Shown here: in pieces, positions 44,755-53,650 of the stretch
Numbering within the stretch: the stretch's first letter is position 1
Layout: each line of letters starts with the position of its first letter
Translations under genes and position numbers: made by a program
The notes under the pieces: generated by a model
What the model was told of the DNA's origin: nothing
What the model saw: only the letters and a program-made list of their open reading frames with translations
Database searches by the model: none
From: Woeseiaceae bacterium
Lineage (GTDB): Bacteria; Pseudomonadota; Gammaproteobacteria; Steroidobacterales; Woeseiaceae
Direction of reading: 5' to 3'
NCBI GenBank assembly: GCA_028227395.1
Contig: JAOIZZ010000001.1
Span: 62,001 to 126,000 of the forward strand
DNA: 64,000 nt

Positions 44755-45885
44755 ATGAATGAATTTCTAAATATATTTAACGAGATATGGACGAATGGCC
44801 TCTTTGGCGTGAGTATCACGCAAATTATTGTAGCCATCAGTATTATGTTATTTGCTATTTTGGGCCGAACTTTTTTTATTAAGCGTATTTTAAGATCGTT
44901 AGAGAAGCTTACTGAGAATACTGAATCTAGTCTAGATGATGTTGTTTTAAGTTCTTTAGAGCGACCACTGGGATATGTGCCTATTGTGATCGGGCTATAT
45001 ATCCTGACTATTTATCTACCGGTATCGGGAAATCTTGGTGAATTTGGTTCTAATCTAGTAAAAGCTCTGATGACCTTTACGATATTTAGTGTATTAATGA
45101 ATGCTGTGGGCCCACTTTTTGGTATTTTATCAAATAATACTAATACTTGGCTTACCGCCTCAATGTCGATGTGGTTGGAGCGTGCTGTTCGAATGCTTCT
45201 AGGTGTTATTTGCCTAACGATTATATTGGATATCTTTGGTATTGAAATTGGACCACTCATTGCTGGATTGGGTTTATTCTCAGTTGCTGTGGCACTGGGA
45301 GCACAAGATTTGTTTAAAAATCTGATTGCAGGGATTTTAATAATTGGTGAGAATCGCTTTCAACCAGGGGATCGAATTGAGGTTGTCGGTGAGATGCACG
45401 GAACAGTCGAGGAGATTGGTTTTCGCTCAACGACCGTGCGCTTATTTAATACAGCACCTATGGTGATTCCGAATAAAGACCTTTCAGATGTTAAAGTTAT
45501 TAATCATGGGGAAATGGTATATCGTCGTCTAAACTGGAAAATCAATCTAATTTACTCTACGACGGTGGAGCAACTAGCTAAAATCTGTCATGACATTGAG
45601 GTTTACATGAATGATTCAAAAGATATTGCGGTGAATCCAGGGCAACAAGCTCTTGCCCGTGCTGTTGAGTTTGGGGCTAGTTCCATTGATGTGCAGATAT
45701 TATGCTATACAACACCTGTTGGTTTCACTGAGTTTGCTACTATCAAGCAAAACTTGATTTATGAGATTATGCGTATAGTTCGAGAATGCGGTTCTGATTT
45801 TGCTTTTCCCTCTACCTCTTTGTATGTTGAATCAAACCCTGAAAGTATTGCTAATGAAATTCCAGAATCGATGAATGCAAATTAA
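44755..45885 (+). CDS. Small-conductance mechanosensitive channel (MscS family)
   Basis: The 376-residue product has four or five N-terminal transmembrane helices and the MscS pore helix and beta domain: LFSVAVALGAQDLFKNLIAG, then ENRFQPGDRIEVVGEMHGTVEEIG and the FRSTTVRLFNTAPMVIPNKD segment, which are highly typical. The channel opens under membrane tension and releases small solutes under osmotic shock. It is the second gene of a probable pair with the barrel-like protein. Confidence 0.9.
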   Translation: MNEFLNIFNEIWTNGLFGVSITQIIVAISIMLFAILGRTFFIKRILRSLEKLTENTESSLDDVVLSSLERPLGYVPIVIGLYILTIYLPVSGNLGEFGSNLVKALMTFTIFSVLMNAVGPLFGILSNNTNTWLTASMSMWLERAVRMLLGVICLTIILDIFGIEIGPLIAGLGLFSVAVALGAQDLFKNLIAGILIIGENRFQPGDRIEVVGEMHGTVEEIGFRSTTVRLFNTAPMVIPNKDLSDVKVINHGEMVYRRLNWKINLIYSTTVEQLAKICHDIEVYMNDSKDIAVNPGQQALARAVEFGASSIDVQILCYTTPVGFTEFATIKQNLIYEIMRIVRECGSDFAFPSTSLYVESNPESIANEIPESMNAN

Positions 45886-45973
45886 GCGTATTCATTATGG
45901 TCGCTCCATAAATTAACAAATAGGCAATTCTTTTGCTATTAAGATTAGACGGATAAATTTAGAAAAGGCGCTT

Positions 45974-46375
45974 ATGTTAAATGGCCACTGCGAGTGTGGG
46001 CGAATCAGTTTTGTTATTGATGGTGAGATCAACCAACTTTCTCATTGTCATTGCTCACAATGTAGGCGTCTGCATGGTGCGGCTTATGGTACTTTTGCTC
46101 GCGTGACCAAAAAGCAATTTCAATATTTAAGCGGAACGAATGACATCAAAGAATACGCTTCTTCTTCAGATCTTAAGCGATTTTTTTGCAGTAATTGTGG
46201 TTCAAATATAATGGTTACTGTCAATGATGAGCCTGAGCAACTTTATTTGGCTATGGGTATCATAGATGGTGATCCTATAACTCCAGAGCCCTTCCATATC
46301 TTTGTAAGCTCCAAAGCTCCATGGCACAGCATTAATGACAATGCTGCTCAATTTGATGAATTTGCTCCTGAGTAA
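45974..46375 (+). CDS. GFA-family zinc protein (glutathione-dependent formaldehyde-activating-like)
   Basis: The 133-residue product has the GFA fold, with zinc-binding Cys in GHCECGRISF, HCHCSQCRRLHGAAYGTF and RFFCSNCGSNIMV. Known GFA enzymes speed up the formation of S-hydroxymethyl-glutathione, but most small members have no tested activity. Followed at nine bases by tadA, so they may be transcribed together. Confidence 0.85.
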   Translation: MLNGHCECGRISFVIDGEINQLSHCHCSQCRRLHGAAYGTFARVTKKQFQYLSGTNDIKEYASSSDLKRFFCSNCGSNIMVTVNDEPEQLYLAMGIIDGDPITPEPFHIFVSSKAPWHSINDNAAQFDEFAPE

Positions 46376-46383
46376 TTTTAGAC

Positions 46384-46845
46384 ATGGGTGATTTTTCGGT
46401 TCATGATAAAGAGTGTATGAAGATAGCTTTTGAGCAAGCTAAATTAGCAGCAACTTCTGATGAGGTTCCAGTTGGGGCGGTTCTTTCTCTCAATAATGAG
46501 ATTATCGCACAAGATCATAATCGCACTATTGTAAATCATGACCCAGCTGCACATGCTGAGGTTTTGGTGATACGCCAAGCGGCTGAAATCCAAGGCAATC
46601 ATCGTCTTGCTAATAGTACCTTGTATGTCACGCTTGAGCCTTGCGTGATGTGTGTGGGTGTGATGATTCAGGCACGTATAGAACGTTTGGTATTTGCTGC
46701 CAGTGATCCTAAATCAGGTGCTGTTGGTAGCGTTATGGATCTCTCTTCACACCCTGAGCTCAATCATGCATTTTCTGTTGAGGGTGGGTTAATGGCAGAA
46801 GAATGCGCCAAATTATTAAGAGATTTTTTTAAGGTGCGTCGCTAA
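46384..46845 (+). CDS. tadA: tRNA-specific adenosine deaminase
   Basis: TadA converts adenosine 34 of tRNA-Arg(ACG) to inosine and is normally essential. Zinc ligands and the catalytic Glu are in AAHAEVLVIR, and the two Cys in YVTLEPCVMCVG. The RIERLVFAASDPKSGAVGS segment is typical. Length (153) is normal. The 3' end overlaps mltF on the opposite strand by 17 bases. Confidence 0.95.
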   Translation: MGDFSVHDKECMKIAFEQAKLAATSDEVPVGAVLSLNNEIIAQDHNRTIVNHDPAAHAEVLVIRQAAEIQGNHRLANSTLYVTLEPCVMCVGVMIQARIERLVFAASDPKSGAVGSVMDLSSHPELNHAFSVEGGLMAEECAKLLRDFFKVRR

Positions 46846-48298
46846 GATTGATTGGTTTGTTAAATGCCATTTTTGACTTAGACTCAATATCAACTTTGTT
46901 GATCAAAATATCATAGTAACTGCGAATATTATTCACATAAATGACAGGCTCCCAGCCTCTAGCATAACCATGACTCAAATATGGATACCAAAGTTTATTG
47001 GCTAATAAAGGCAATGATTTACTGACGTTAGCCCATTGAGTTGGATCATTACCTTGCCATTGCGTAATTTGCCATGCATCTTTAAGGTGACCAAAGCCTA
47101 CATTATATGCAGCCAGAGCGAACCAACTTCGATCCGGTTCTTGAATATCTTCTGGCAACCGCTCCCATTGTTTCGCAAAATATTCAGCACCACCCTGGAT
47201 GCTATTGAGTGGATCGAGACGATTATCAATATTGAGTTCTTTTGCGGTTACACGAGTCAGCATCATAATGCCACGCACGCCAGTACGGGAGATGGCACGC
47301 GGTTGCCAATGTGATTCTTGGTACCCTATTGCAGCCAGTAAACGCCAATCGACGTCTTGTTGAATACCTGCCTCTTCAAACATCTCACGAAAATCTGGGA
47401 GACGTGACGTTATATGCTCTATAAAAGTTCGAGTATCAACATAATCAAGTGATTCGGCATGCCCATAATAACGTTCATTGATTTGAGCGATAAGACCCTC
47501 ACGTTCAGCTTCAATGAGATAGTTATCGGCATGTTCCATGAGTCTTCGGGAGTTATCTTGTCGATAAGCCCATGCCAACGGATTATTCTTTTTTAAATTC
47601 ATGGCGATTCTTAATTCTGGTTGAGTATGGCGTTGCAACGCAAACTCATTACTGTCAGCGATGGTGAAATCAACTTCTTCACGATTCACTTTATTTAATA
47701 ACTCTTGCACATCGACTTGGGTATTTATAGACCATATTAAGTTTGGATGATCTTGTTTTAATATGCTGAGAGTTTCTTGGTGATCACTCTCGGTGGTCAC
47801 TTCAATGACTCTACCGATGAGGTCTTCCATGGATTGTGGTTTAACAGTGCCACGTTTATAGATCAGATGAGTATCTACATTTGCATAGGGATAGCCAAAA
47901 TTCATTTTTTCTTGCGAGCTCACCGAAGGAGTTAATCCAGCCGCAGCTAAATGAACTTGTCCAGATTCAAGAGCTGGTTGTATATCAGCAATTTTATTGA
48001 CGGTTTTAATGACCAGTTTCACATCTAAGCTTTCAGCCAGACCCGCAACTAAATCGTATTCAGGACCAACCATGTCATCACCATCTTGGTAAAACGTAGT
48101 CGCACTATCGAGTGTAACCACATGCAATTCACCACGCTCTATAACCTGATCTAGGAGATTTGGTGGCGATGAGCAGGTAGCAATAAAACTCAATATAATC
48201 GGGTAGCTTAAAAGTCGGAGAGGTCGGTCTCTACCGTTTAACCAGTCAGACCAAATCGCGAGATAATCGCGTTCTTTTTTTATCGTTTTTCGCGCCAT
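46829..48298 (-). CDS. mltF: Membrane-bound lytic murein transglycosylase F
   Basis: MltF cleaves peptidoglycan glycan strands and releases 1,6-anhydromuropeptides. The N-terminal hydrophobic segment (LLSYPIILSFIATCSSP) may serve as a lipoprotein signal or anchor. An ABC-type solute-binding domain follows (residues about 45-270), then the SLT domain with catalytic Glu in AAIGYQESHWQPRA, GVRGIMMLTRVTA, and YNVGFGHLKDA. I chose ATG 48298 because the upstream start would be a GTG without a site. tadA overlaps at its 3' end, a pair known from enterobacteria. Confidence 0.92.
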   Translation of the reverse strand: MARKTIKKERDYLAIWSDWLNGRDRPLRLLSYPIILSFIATCSSPPNLLDQVIERGELHVVTLDSATTFYQDGDDMVGPEYDLVAGLAESLDVKLVIKTVNKIADIQPALESGQVHLAAAGLTPSVSSQEKMNFGYPYANVDTHLIYKRGTVKPQSMEDLIGRVIEVTTESDHQETLSILKQDHPNLIWSINTQVDVQELLNKVNREEVDFTIADSNEFALQRHTQPELRIAMNLKKNNPLAWAYRQDNSRRLMEHADNYLIEAEREGLIAQINERYYGHAESLDYVDTRTFIEHITSRLPDFREMFEEAGIQQDVDWRLLAAIGYQESHWQPRAISRTGVRGIMMLTRVTAKELNIDNRLDPLNSIQGGAEYFAKQWERLPEDIQEPDRSWFALAAYNVGFGHLKDAWQITQWQGNDPTQWANVSKSLPLLANKLWYPYLSHGYARGWEPVIYVNNIRSYYDILINKVDIESKSKMAFNKPINLSDAP

Positions 48299-48544
48299 TG
48301 TATAGAGACCCAATTTGCAAAACACTCTAAAAACGGGACAACATTAACTTAGAATGAGCAAAAATGCAGTTTTTATCCTCATATTGTTGTTTAGTTTCTT
48401 TTGTAATTATTATATATTTCAGGTAATTAGCGAAACTTTAAATAAATACATTATTTTCTTTAAAAGACTGTTTTACTGAAAAAATTGCGTATAAAAAGCT
48501 ACAATGAACGAATAAAGAGAATTGATGTTTTAGGAAGTAATAAT

Positions 48545-48982
48545 ATGATGAAACAAATTGGATGGGGGTTACTGTATTTAGGAATGAGCGGCTGTGCTGC
48601 CACTGCCTCGAATAACACCATGAACATGCAAAGCAATGCAAGCGAGATTCATTACATGAGCGACGCTGATTTGTGCTATGCCTTTTTTACCATTAAGGCT
48701 ATGGATGAATGGTATGGCCATGAGAATATTCGCCGAGTGCGACGCCTCGATTGTGAGCTCTATCGTGAAGAGACAGCAGCCCAATACAAAGGTAAGAAAG
48801 TGAACTATAAGGCACTCAATGTCACCAAATTATTTAGAAAGTCGAAGGCAAAAACGAACGAGACATCTCGCCAGCCGATTCTTAAGGACAAGCAATTAAA
48901 TGCCATTTGTTATGTTAAGATTGATGATCTGGTATTTGCAAAGCGGGGACAGGCCAAAGCTTGCCAAGCTCAAGGCAGTTAA
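48545..48982 (+). CDS. Small lipoprotein, unknown
   Basis: The product of about 146 residues has a lipoprotein signal (GLLYLGMSGC). The ATG at 48545 sits behind AGGAAG, and a second ATG follows directly. The mature domain has SDADLCYAFFTIKAMDEW, DCELYREETAA, and a final Cys-containing region ending FAKRGQAKACQA. The paired Cys could form disulfides. No family is recognised. It comes 29 bases before gmhA, so the transcripts may be joined. Confidence 0.7.
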   Translation: MMKQIGWGLLYLGMSGCAATASNNTMNMQSNASEIHYMSDADLCYAFFTIKAMDEWYGHENIRRVRRLDCELYREETAAQYKGKKVNYKALNVTKLFRKSKAKTNETSRQPILKDKQLNAICYVKIDDLVFAKRGQAKACQAQGS

Positions 48983-49011
48983 CTTTAAGTAAGATCTGTG
49001 AAGGATAGGAC

Positions 49012-49572
49012 ATGAGTTCAGCACAACAATTATTACAGGATGCGGCTGACAGTTTTAAGGATATCGTTGCCGTTGCCGATGAAGTCAATGCTGCCGCAGA
49101 TATCATTACCGATTGTTTGAAGCACGGTGGCAAGATATTTTTTTGTGGGAATGGTGGCTCAGCTGGCGATGCTCAGCACCTTGAAGCTGAATTTTTGGGC
49201 CGTTTCTTAAAAGAGCGCGATGCATTACCCGCTATCGCTTTAACGACCAATGCTTCGGCTGTGACAGCCATCGCAAATGATTATGGGTACGAAGAAGTTT
49301 TTTCACGACAATTGTCCGGTTTGGCAAAAGCCGGTGATGTACTGGTTGGAATTTCCACCAGTGGCAACAGTCCAAATGTGATCAAAGCATTTCATACCGC
49401 AAAAGAGCATCAGGTTAAGATCATCGCGTTGACAGGTCAAAAAGTCAGTGAGGCTAGTGCCCTGGCAGATATTGCAATTCGTGTTCCTTCGACTGAGACG
49501 CCGCGAATCCAAGAAATGCATATTGCTGTTGGGCATACTCTGTGTGAGATCGCAGAAAACCATTTGACTTAG
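49012..49572 (+). CDS. gmhA: Phosphoheptose isomerase
   Basis: GmhA turns sedoheptulose-7-phosphate into D-glycero-D-manno-heptose-7-phosphate, the first step of ADP-heptose for lipopolysaccharide core. The SIS domain shows FFCGNGGSAGDAQHLEAEFLGRF and ISTSGNSPNVIKAF, with the active-site Glu, Asp and His in the first and in AVGHTLCEIAE. The related DiaA has a similar fold; the gmhB neighbour two bases downstream favours GmhA. Length (186) is typical. Confidence 0.9.
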   Translation: MSSAQQLLQDAADSFKDIVAVADEVNAAADIITDCLKHGGKIFFCGNGGSAGDAQHLEAEFLGRFLKERDALPAIALTTNASAVTAIANDYGYEEVFSRQLSGLAKAGDVLVGISTSGNSPNVIKAFHTAKEHQVKIIALTGQKVSEASALADIAIRVPSTETPRIQEMHIAVGHTLCEIAENHLT

Positions 49573-49574
49573 GC

Positions 49575-50105
49575 ATGACGCAGGTAAATCAAACCAATCC
49601 AAAAACTCGTCCCGCCATTTTTTTTGATCGCGATGGCGTGTTAAATAAAGATCGTGATTATGTTTATAAGATTGATGATTGGTATTGGATTGAGGGGGCG
49701 ATTGAGGCAATTAAACGCAGTAATGAATTGGATTACTTCGTTTTTGTGGTGACGAATCAATCCGGTGTTGGTCGAGGTTATTATACCGAACAGGATGTAC
49801 ATATAATCCACACTCATATGGAAGATGAGTTAAAAAACCATGGTGCTCATATTGATGCGATTCGTTATTGCCCGCATCATCGTGATGCGTTACTTATTGA
49901 GTATAAGATTGAATGTGAGTGTCGTAAGCCGGCGCCAGGAATGCTGAGGAACTTACTGTCCAGCTGGCCGGTTAACGTCAGCAAAAGTGTTTTAGTGGGG
50001 GATAAATCAACTGATCTTGAGGCAGCCGAAAAAGCTGGTATCGATAGTTTGCTTTATGAAGGTGGCGACCTGAGTACCTTATTAAAGAGTAACGGTTATC
50101 TCTGA
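49575..50105 (+). CDS. gmhB: D-glycero-beta-D-manno-heptose-1,7-bisphosphate 7-phosphatase
   Basis: GmhB removes the phosphate at C7 of the heptose bisphosphate, a later step of the same pathway as GmhA. It is a HAD hydrolase: FFDRDGVLNKD (catalytic Asp pair), VVTNQSGVGRGYY, and VLVGDKSTDLEAAEKAGI. The zinc-site Cys/His run is in RYCPHHRDAL and ECECRKPAPGM. Length (176) is normal. It starts two bases after the gmhA stop, so it is in the same operon. Confidence 0.92.
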   Translation: MTQVNQTNPKTRPAIFFDRDGVLNKDRDYVYKIDDWYWIEGAIEAIKRSNELDYFVFVVTNQSGVGRGYYTEQDVHIIHTHMEDELKNHGAHIDAIRYCPHHRDALLIEYKIECECRKPAPGMLRNLLSSWPVNVSKSVLVGDKSTDLEAAEKAGIDSLLYEGGDLSTLLKSNGYL

Positions 50106-50109
50106 GCTC

Positions 50110-51027
50110 TTATAAATTATCAAAGAATACTTCTTGGCGTTTACGCATCGCAGCACTTGGCATCATTCCGGTCCCGCCTTTAATGTTGTCCACTACATGT
50201 TTGATCTTGGTCATACCAGGAATAGTGGCTGTAACCCCGGGTTGTGAAAGAACATATTTCAAGAGAAATTGACCCCAACTCTCGCAATCAAATTCGACAG
50301 ACCAACTGGGCAATGATGTTTTTCCAAGTTTAGAAAAAACTCCACCACCACCGAAAGGTCGATTTATTAATACGGCTACCCCTTGATCGGCAGCCATTGG
50401 AATGAGTTGTTCACTTGAAGTTCGTTGGTTAGCCAGCGAGAGATTAACTTGAATAAAATCAAGCTCCTGTTGTTTTATGGCTTGCTCCATTAATTCGTAT
50501 TGGCTTGGCATATGAGTGGTCATTCCTATGTAACGAATTTCCCCCGCGGCTTTTTTGTCTTTGAGAAGTGCCAATGAATTCCGCCAATCTTTAAAGTTAT
50601 GCACTTGCATGAGGTCAAATTGTTGTGTATTGAATCGAGCCAGAGATTCTTGGTAACCAGTGATATTTGCCGCTAGATTTCTGCTGTCGACTTTGCTCGC
50701 TAAAAACAGATCTTTTTGAATATCAAGATCATTAATCAGGTCACTCAGGACCAACTCAGAGCTGCCATAAGTTGGTGCGGTATCAATAAGAGTTCCCCCT
50801 AATTCATGAAATTTTTTCAAGGCCTCTTTGAGTGTGTTTCGAGCATTTTGATCATCTCCAACACCATAACGATTGGTGCCTACACCGATTATTGGGAGTG
50901 TTTCTCCAGTGGAAGGAATGTGGCGCTGGATAAGTTGAGATTCTACTGCGCTATAGCTGGGATTAACCGTCATCAAAGCACCCGCGCTAAGACTGGCTTT
51001 AGTAAATAATCTTCTTGAGATGGCCAT
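50110..51027 (-). CDS. Aldo/keto reductase with Tat-type signal
   Basis: The 305-residue product starts with a twin-arginine motif (SRRLFTKASL), followed by a hydrophobic segment, so it may be exported by the Tat system. The aldo/keto reductase barrel shows Asp and Tyr in IDTAPTYGSS, Lys in ASKVD, His in QVHNFKDW, and IPGMTKIKHVVDN near the end. It probably reduces aldehydes or ketones with NADPH, though a periplasmic cofactor is puzzling. It converges with gmhB and is divergent from acs. Confidence 0.8.
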   Translation of the reverse strand: MAISRRLFTKASLSAGALMTVNPSYSAVESQLIQRHIPSTGETLPIIGVGTNRYGVGDDQNARNTLKEALKKFHELGGTLIDTAPTYGSSELVLSDLINDLDIQKDLFLASKVDSRNLAANITGYQESLARFNTQQFDLMQVHNFKDWRNSLALLKDKKAAGEIRYIGMTTHMPSQYELMEQAIKQQELDFIQVNLSLANQRTSSEQLIPMAADQGVAVLINRPFGGGGVFSKLGKTSLPSWSVEFDCESWGQFLLKYVLSQPGVTATIPGMTKIKHVVDNIKGGTGMMPSAAMRKRQEVFFDNL

Positions 51028-51147
51028 GCTATAAGTCTCCCTATGCTGATTTTAATATTTAACTACATAGCCCTAGCTTAGCAATAAATTTAATTGCAGA
51101 ATACCAGTTCAATAAAGTAAATAATATTTCTTGGATCGGGATCAGTA

Positions 51148-53091
51148 ATGACAAAAAAATATACTGTAAAGACAAACGTTCAACATAAAACACACCTCAA
51201 TCAAACTACCTATGAGGCAATGTATCAAGATTCCATTGAAAACAATGAGAGTTTTTGGGCAGATCAGGCTAAGCGTATTGACTGGATAAAACCGTTTACT
51301 GAAATTAAAGATGTTTCCTTTGCCAGTGACGATGTACATATACGTTGGTTTGCAGATGGTACTTTGAATGCGTGTCATAACTGCGTCGATCGTCACTTAC
51401 CAGCAAAGAAAGATGATACAGCTATCCTCTGGGAAGGGGATGACCCAAATCGCCAGACAAGCATTACCTACGGTGAACTGCATCAGCAAGTCTCTGTTTT
51501 TGCGAATGTACTAAAATCTATGGGCGCTAAGCGTGGCGACCGCATCACTTTGTATATGCCAATGATCCCTGAAGCAGCGATAGCAATGTTGGCTTGTGCG
51601 AGGATTGGAGCTGTGCATAGCGTGGTATTTGGAGGTTTCTCACCGGAAGCATTAGCGGGAAGAATCAGTGATTGCAAGTCAAATATCGTGATTACGGCCG
51701 ATGAGGGATTGCGAGGCGCAAAAGCGATTCCCTTAAAAGAAAATGTTGATGTGGCACGAGCGAATCCACTGGTAACAACCTTGAAAAAAGTTTTGGTGAT
51801 TAAAAATACCAACGCAGATATTCCTTGGGATGCCAGTCATGATATTTGGTTACATGAAGCGGCCAAGCAAGTTGATGCGATTTGTCCATGCGAAGAAATG
51901 TCAGCAGAAGATCCATTGTTCATTCTGTACACTTCAGGTTCTACTGGAAAACCAAAAGGCGTCTTACATACCACAGGCGGTTACATGGTTTATGCCTCGC
52001 TTACACATGAGTATGTATTTGATTATCACTCAGGTGATGTTTTTTGGTGTACAGCTGATGTGGGATGGGTCACTGGCCATACTTATATTGTGTATGGGCC
52101 ACTGGCGAATGGAGCAATCACCTTGATGTTTGAAGGTGTACCTAATTACCCGAGTGCCGCTCGATTTTGGAAGATTTGTGACAAACATAACGTGAATATT
52201 TGTTATACCGCGCCGACTGCAATTCGTGCTCTTATGCGTGAAGGTGACGCTCCAGTAAAACAAACATCAAGAGAGTCCTTGAGGATACTTGGGAGTGTCG
52301 GCGAACCGATTAATCCTGAGGCATGGGAATGGTATTATCATGTCGTTGGTGAGGGTCGATGCCCAATAGTGGATACTTGGTGGCAAACTGAAACGGGCGG
52401 GGTTTTGATCAGTCCATTGCCAGGAGTTACTGAACTTAAACCGGGTTCAGCCACGAAACCTTTATTTGGAATTCAACCTGCCATTTTAGATGCCGCAGGA
52501 GACATTCTCAACGGAGCTGCAGAAGGTAATTTGGTAATATTGGATAGTTGGCCAGGACAAATGCGAACTGTTTACGGTGATCATGAGCGTTTTGTTGAAA
52601 CATATTTTTCAACTTACGAGAATTGTTATATGACGGGTGATGGTGCTCGTCGTGATAAAGATGGAGATTACTGGATTACTGGAAGAGTGGATGATGTGTT
52701 GAATGTTTCAGGTCATCGAATGGGCACCGCCGAAGTGGAGAGTGCTCTAGTATCTCATCCTCAAGTTGCCGAAGCAGCTGTGGTGGGTTATCCACATGCA
52801 ATCAAAGGCCAGGGTATTTATGCTTACGTAACCTTGATGCAAGGCATTGAACCCTCCGAGATTCTCCAAAAAGAACTTCGTCAATGGGTAAGAAAAGAAA
52901 TTGGTCCCATAGCAAGTCCGGATCTTTTGCAATGGGCTCCAGAGCTGCCAAAAACTCGTTCCGGTAAAATAATGCGGCGGATTTTGCGCAAAATAGCGGC
53001 AGATGATTATGATGATTTGGGAGATGTATCGACTTTGGCTGATCCCACTGTGATAGAGAGTCTGATTATTAATCGCATGAATCGTGAGTGA
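51148..53091 (+). CDS. acs: Acetyl-CoA synthetase
   Basis: Acs activates acetate to acetyl-CoA through an acetyl-adenylate. The AMP-binding core has [20 protein letters not shown], the [14 protein letters not shown] motif, and [15 protein letters not shown]. The C-terminal [14 protein letters not shown] has the Lys that is usually acetylated. Length (647) is normal. The gene appears to be alone; it should help the cell use acetate and acetyl groups from overflow or from polymer breakdown. Confidence 0.95.
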   Translation: MTKKYTVKTNVQHKTHLNQTTYEAMYQDSIENNESFWADQAKRIDWIKPFTEIKDVSFASDDVHIRWFADGTLNACHNCVDRHLPAKKDDTAILWEGDDPNRQTSITYGELHQQVSVFANVLKSMGAKRGDRITLYMPMIPEAAIAMLACARIGAVHSVVFGGFSPEALAGRISDCKSNIVITADEGLRGAKAIPLKENVDVARANPLVTTLKKVLVIKNTNADIPWDASHDIWLHEAAKQVDAICPCEEMSAEDPLFILYTSGSTGKPKGVLHTTGGYMVYASLTHEYVFDYHSGDVFWCTADVGWVTGHTYIVYGPLANGAITLMFEGVPNYPSAARFWKICDKHNVNICYTAPTAIRALMREGDAPVKQTSRESLRILGSVGEPINPEAWEWYYHVVGEGRCPIVDTWWQTETGGVLISPLPGVTELKPGSATKPLFGIQPAILDAAGDILNGAAEGNLVILDSWPGQMRTVYGDHERFVETYFSTYENCYMTGDGARRDKDGDYWITGRVDDVLNVSGHRMGTAEVESALVSHPQVAEAAVVGYPHAIKGQGIYAYVTLMQGIEPSEILQKELRQWVRKEIGPIASPDLLQWAPELPKTRSGKIMRRILRKIAADDYDDLGDVSTLADPTVIESLIINRMNRE

Positions 53092-53249
53092 TGCTAGAGA
53101 TTTATATTCTATTAACGATTCATTCATAACCTTGGTTAGGTATTTTTTATAAAATATATTTATAAGTTGAGTATCTGCTTTAAATTTTGGTTAAGATTAG
53201 CAATAGATGAGCGCATATTTAGTTTTCAAAACGGACAGTTTGAGTAATT

Positions 53250-53579
53250 ATGGCAAAAAAAATATTATATAGAGTTTCTTTTATGAGCCAAGGTCAGGTC
53301 TATGAGATCTACGCTAACAGTGTGGAACAGGGCATGTTATTTGGATTTATTGAAATAGAAGAATTGGTGTTTGGTAAGCGCAGCTCCGTTGTTGTCGATC
53401 CCTCAGAAGAGAAAATTAAAACGGAATTTGAAGGCGTCAAACGCACACATCTGCCCATGCATTCAATTATTCGCATTGATGAGGTTGATAAAGAGGGCAC
53501 CAGTAAAATCTCAAAACTTGAAGGCGGTAATGTGGCGCAATTTCCAATACCAGTCTATACGCCAGGTAGAAACCCCTAG
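53250..53579 (+). CDS. DUF1820 family protein
   Basis: The 109-residue product matches DUF1820, found mainly in Gammaproteobacteria: ILYRVSFMSQGQVYEIYANSV, GFIEIEELVFG, then LPMHSIIRIDEVDKEGT and AQFPIPVYTPGRNP. It is a cytoplasmic beta-rich protein, of unknown function, perhaps an RNA or ribosome partner. It lies between acs and purL, 71 bases before the latter's start. Confidence 0.85.
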   Translation: MAKKILYRVSFMSQGQVYEIYANSVEQGMLFGFIEIEELVFGKRSSVVVDPSEEKIKTEFEGVKRTHLPMHSIIRIDEVDKEGTSKISKLEGGNVAQFPIPVYTPGRNP

Positions 53580-53650
53580 TAAATTTTAATTGTATTTTAT
53601 GTGCTTAATAAACCAGTGAGATGTATTTTGCATAATAGGACACTGACAGC

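Noticed and set aside
51483-51812. Antisense open frames inside acs, purL, ettA, guaA and similar genes
   Set aside because: They lie wholly within genes with strong family motifs and have no signals of their own.
53580-53650. PurR operator upstream of purL
   Set aside because: No sequence resembling the ACGCAAACGTTTTCGT palindrome is present.
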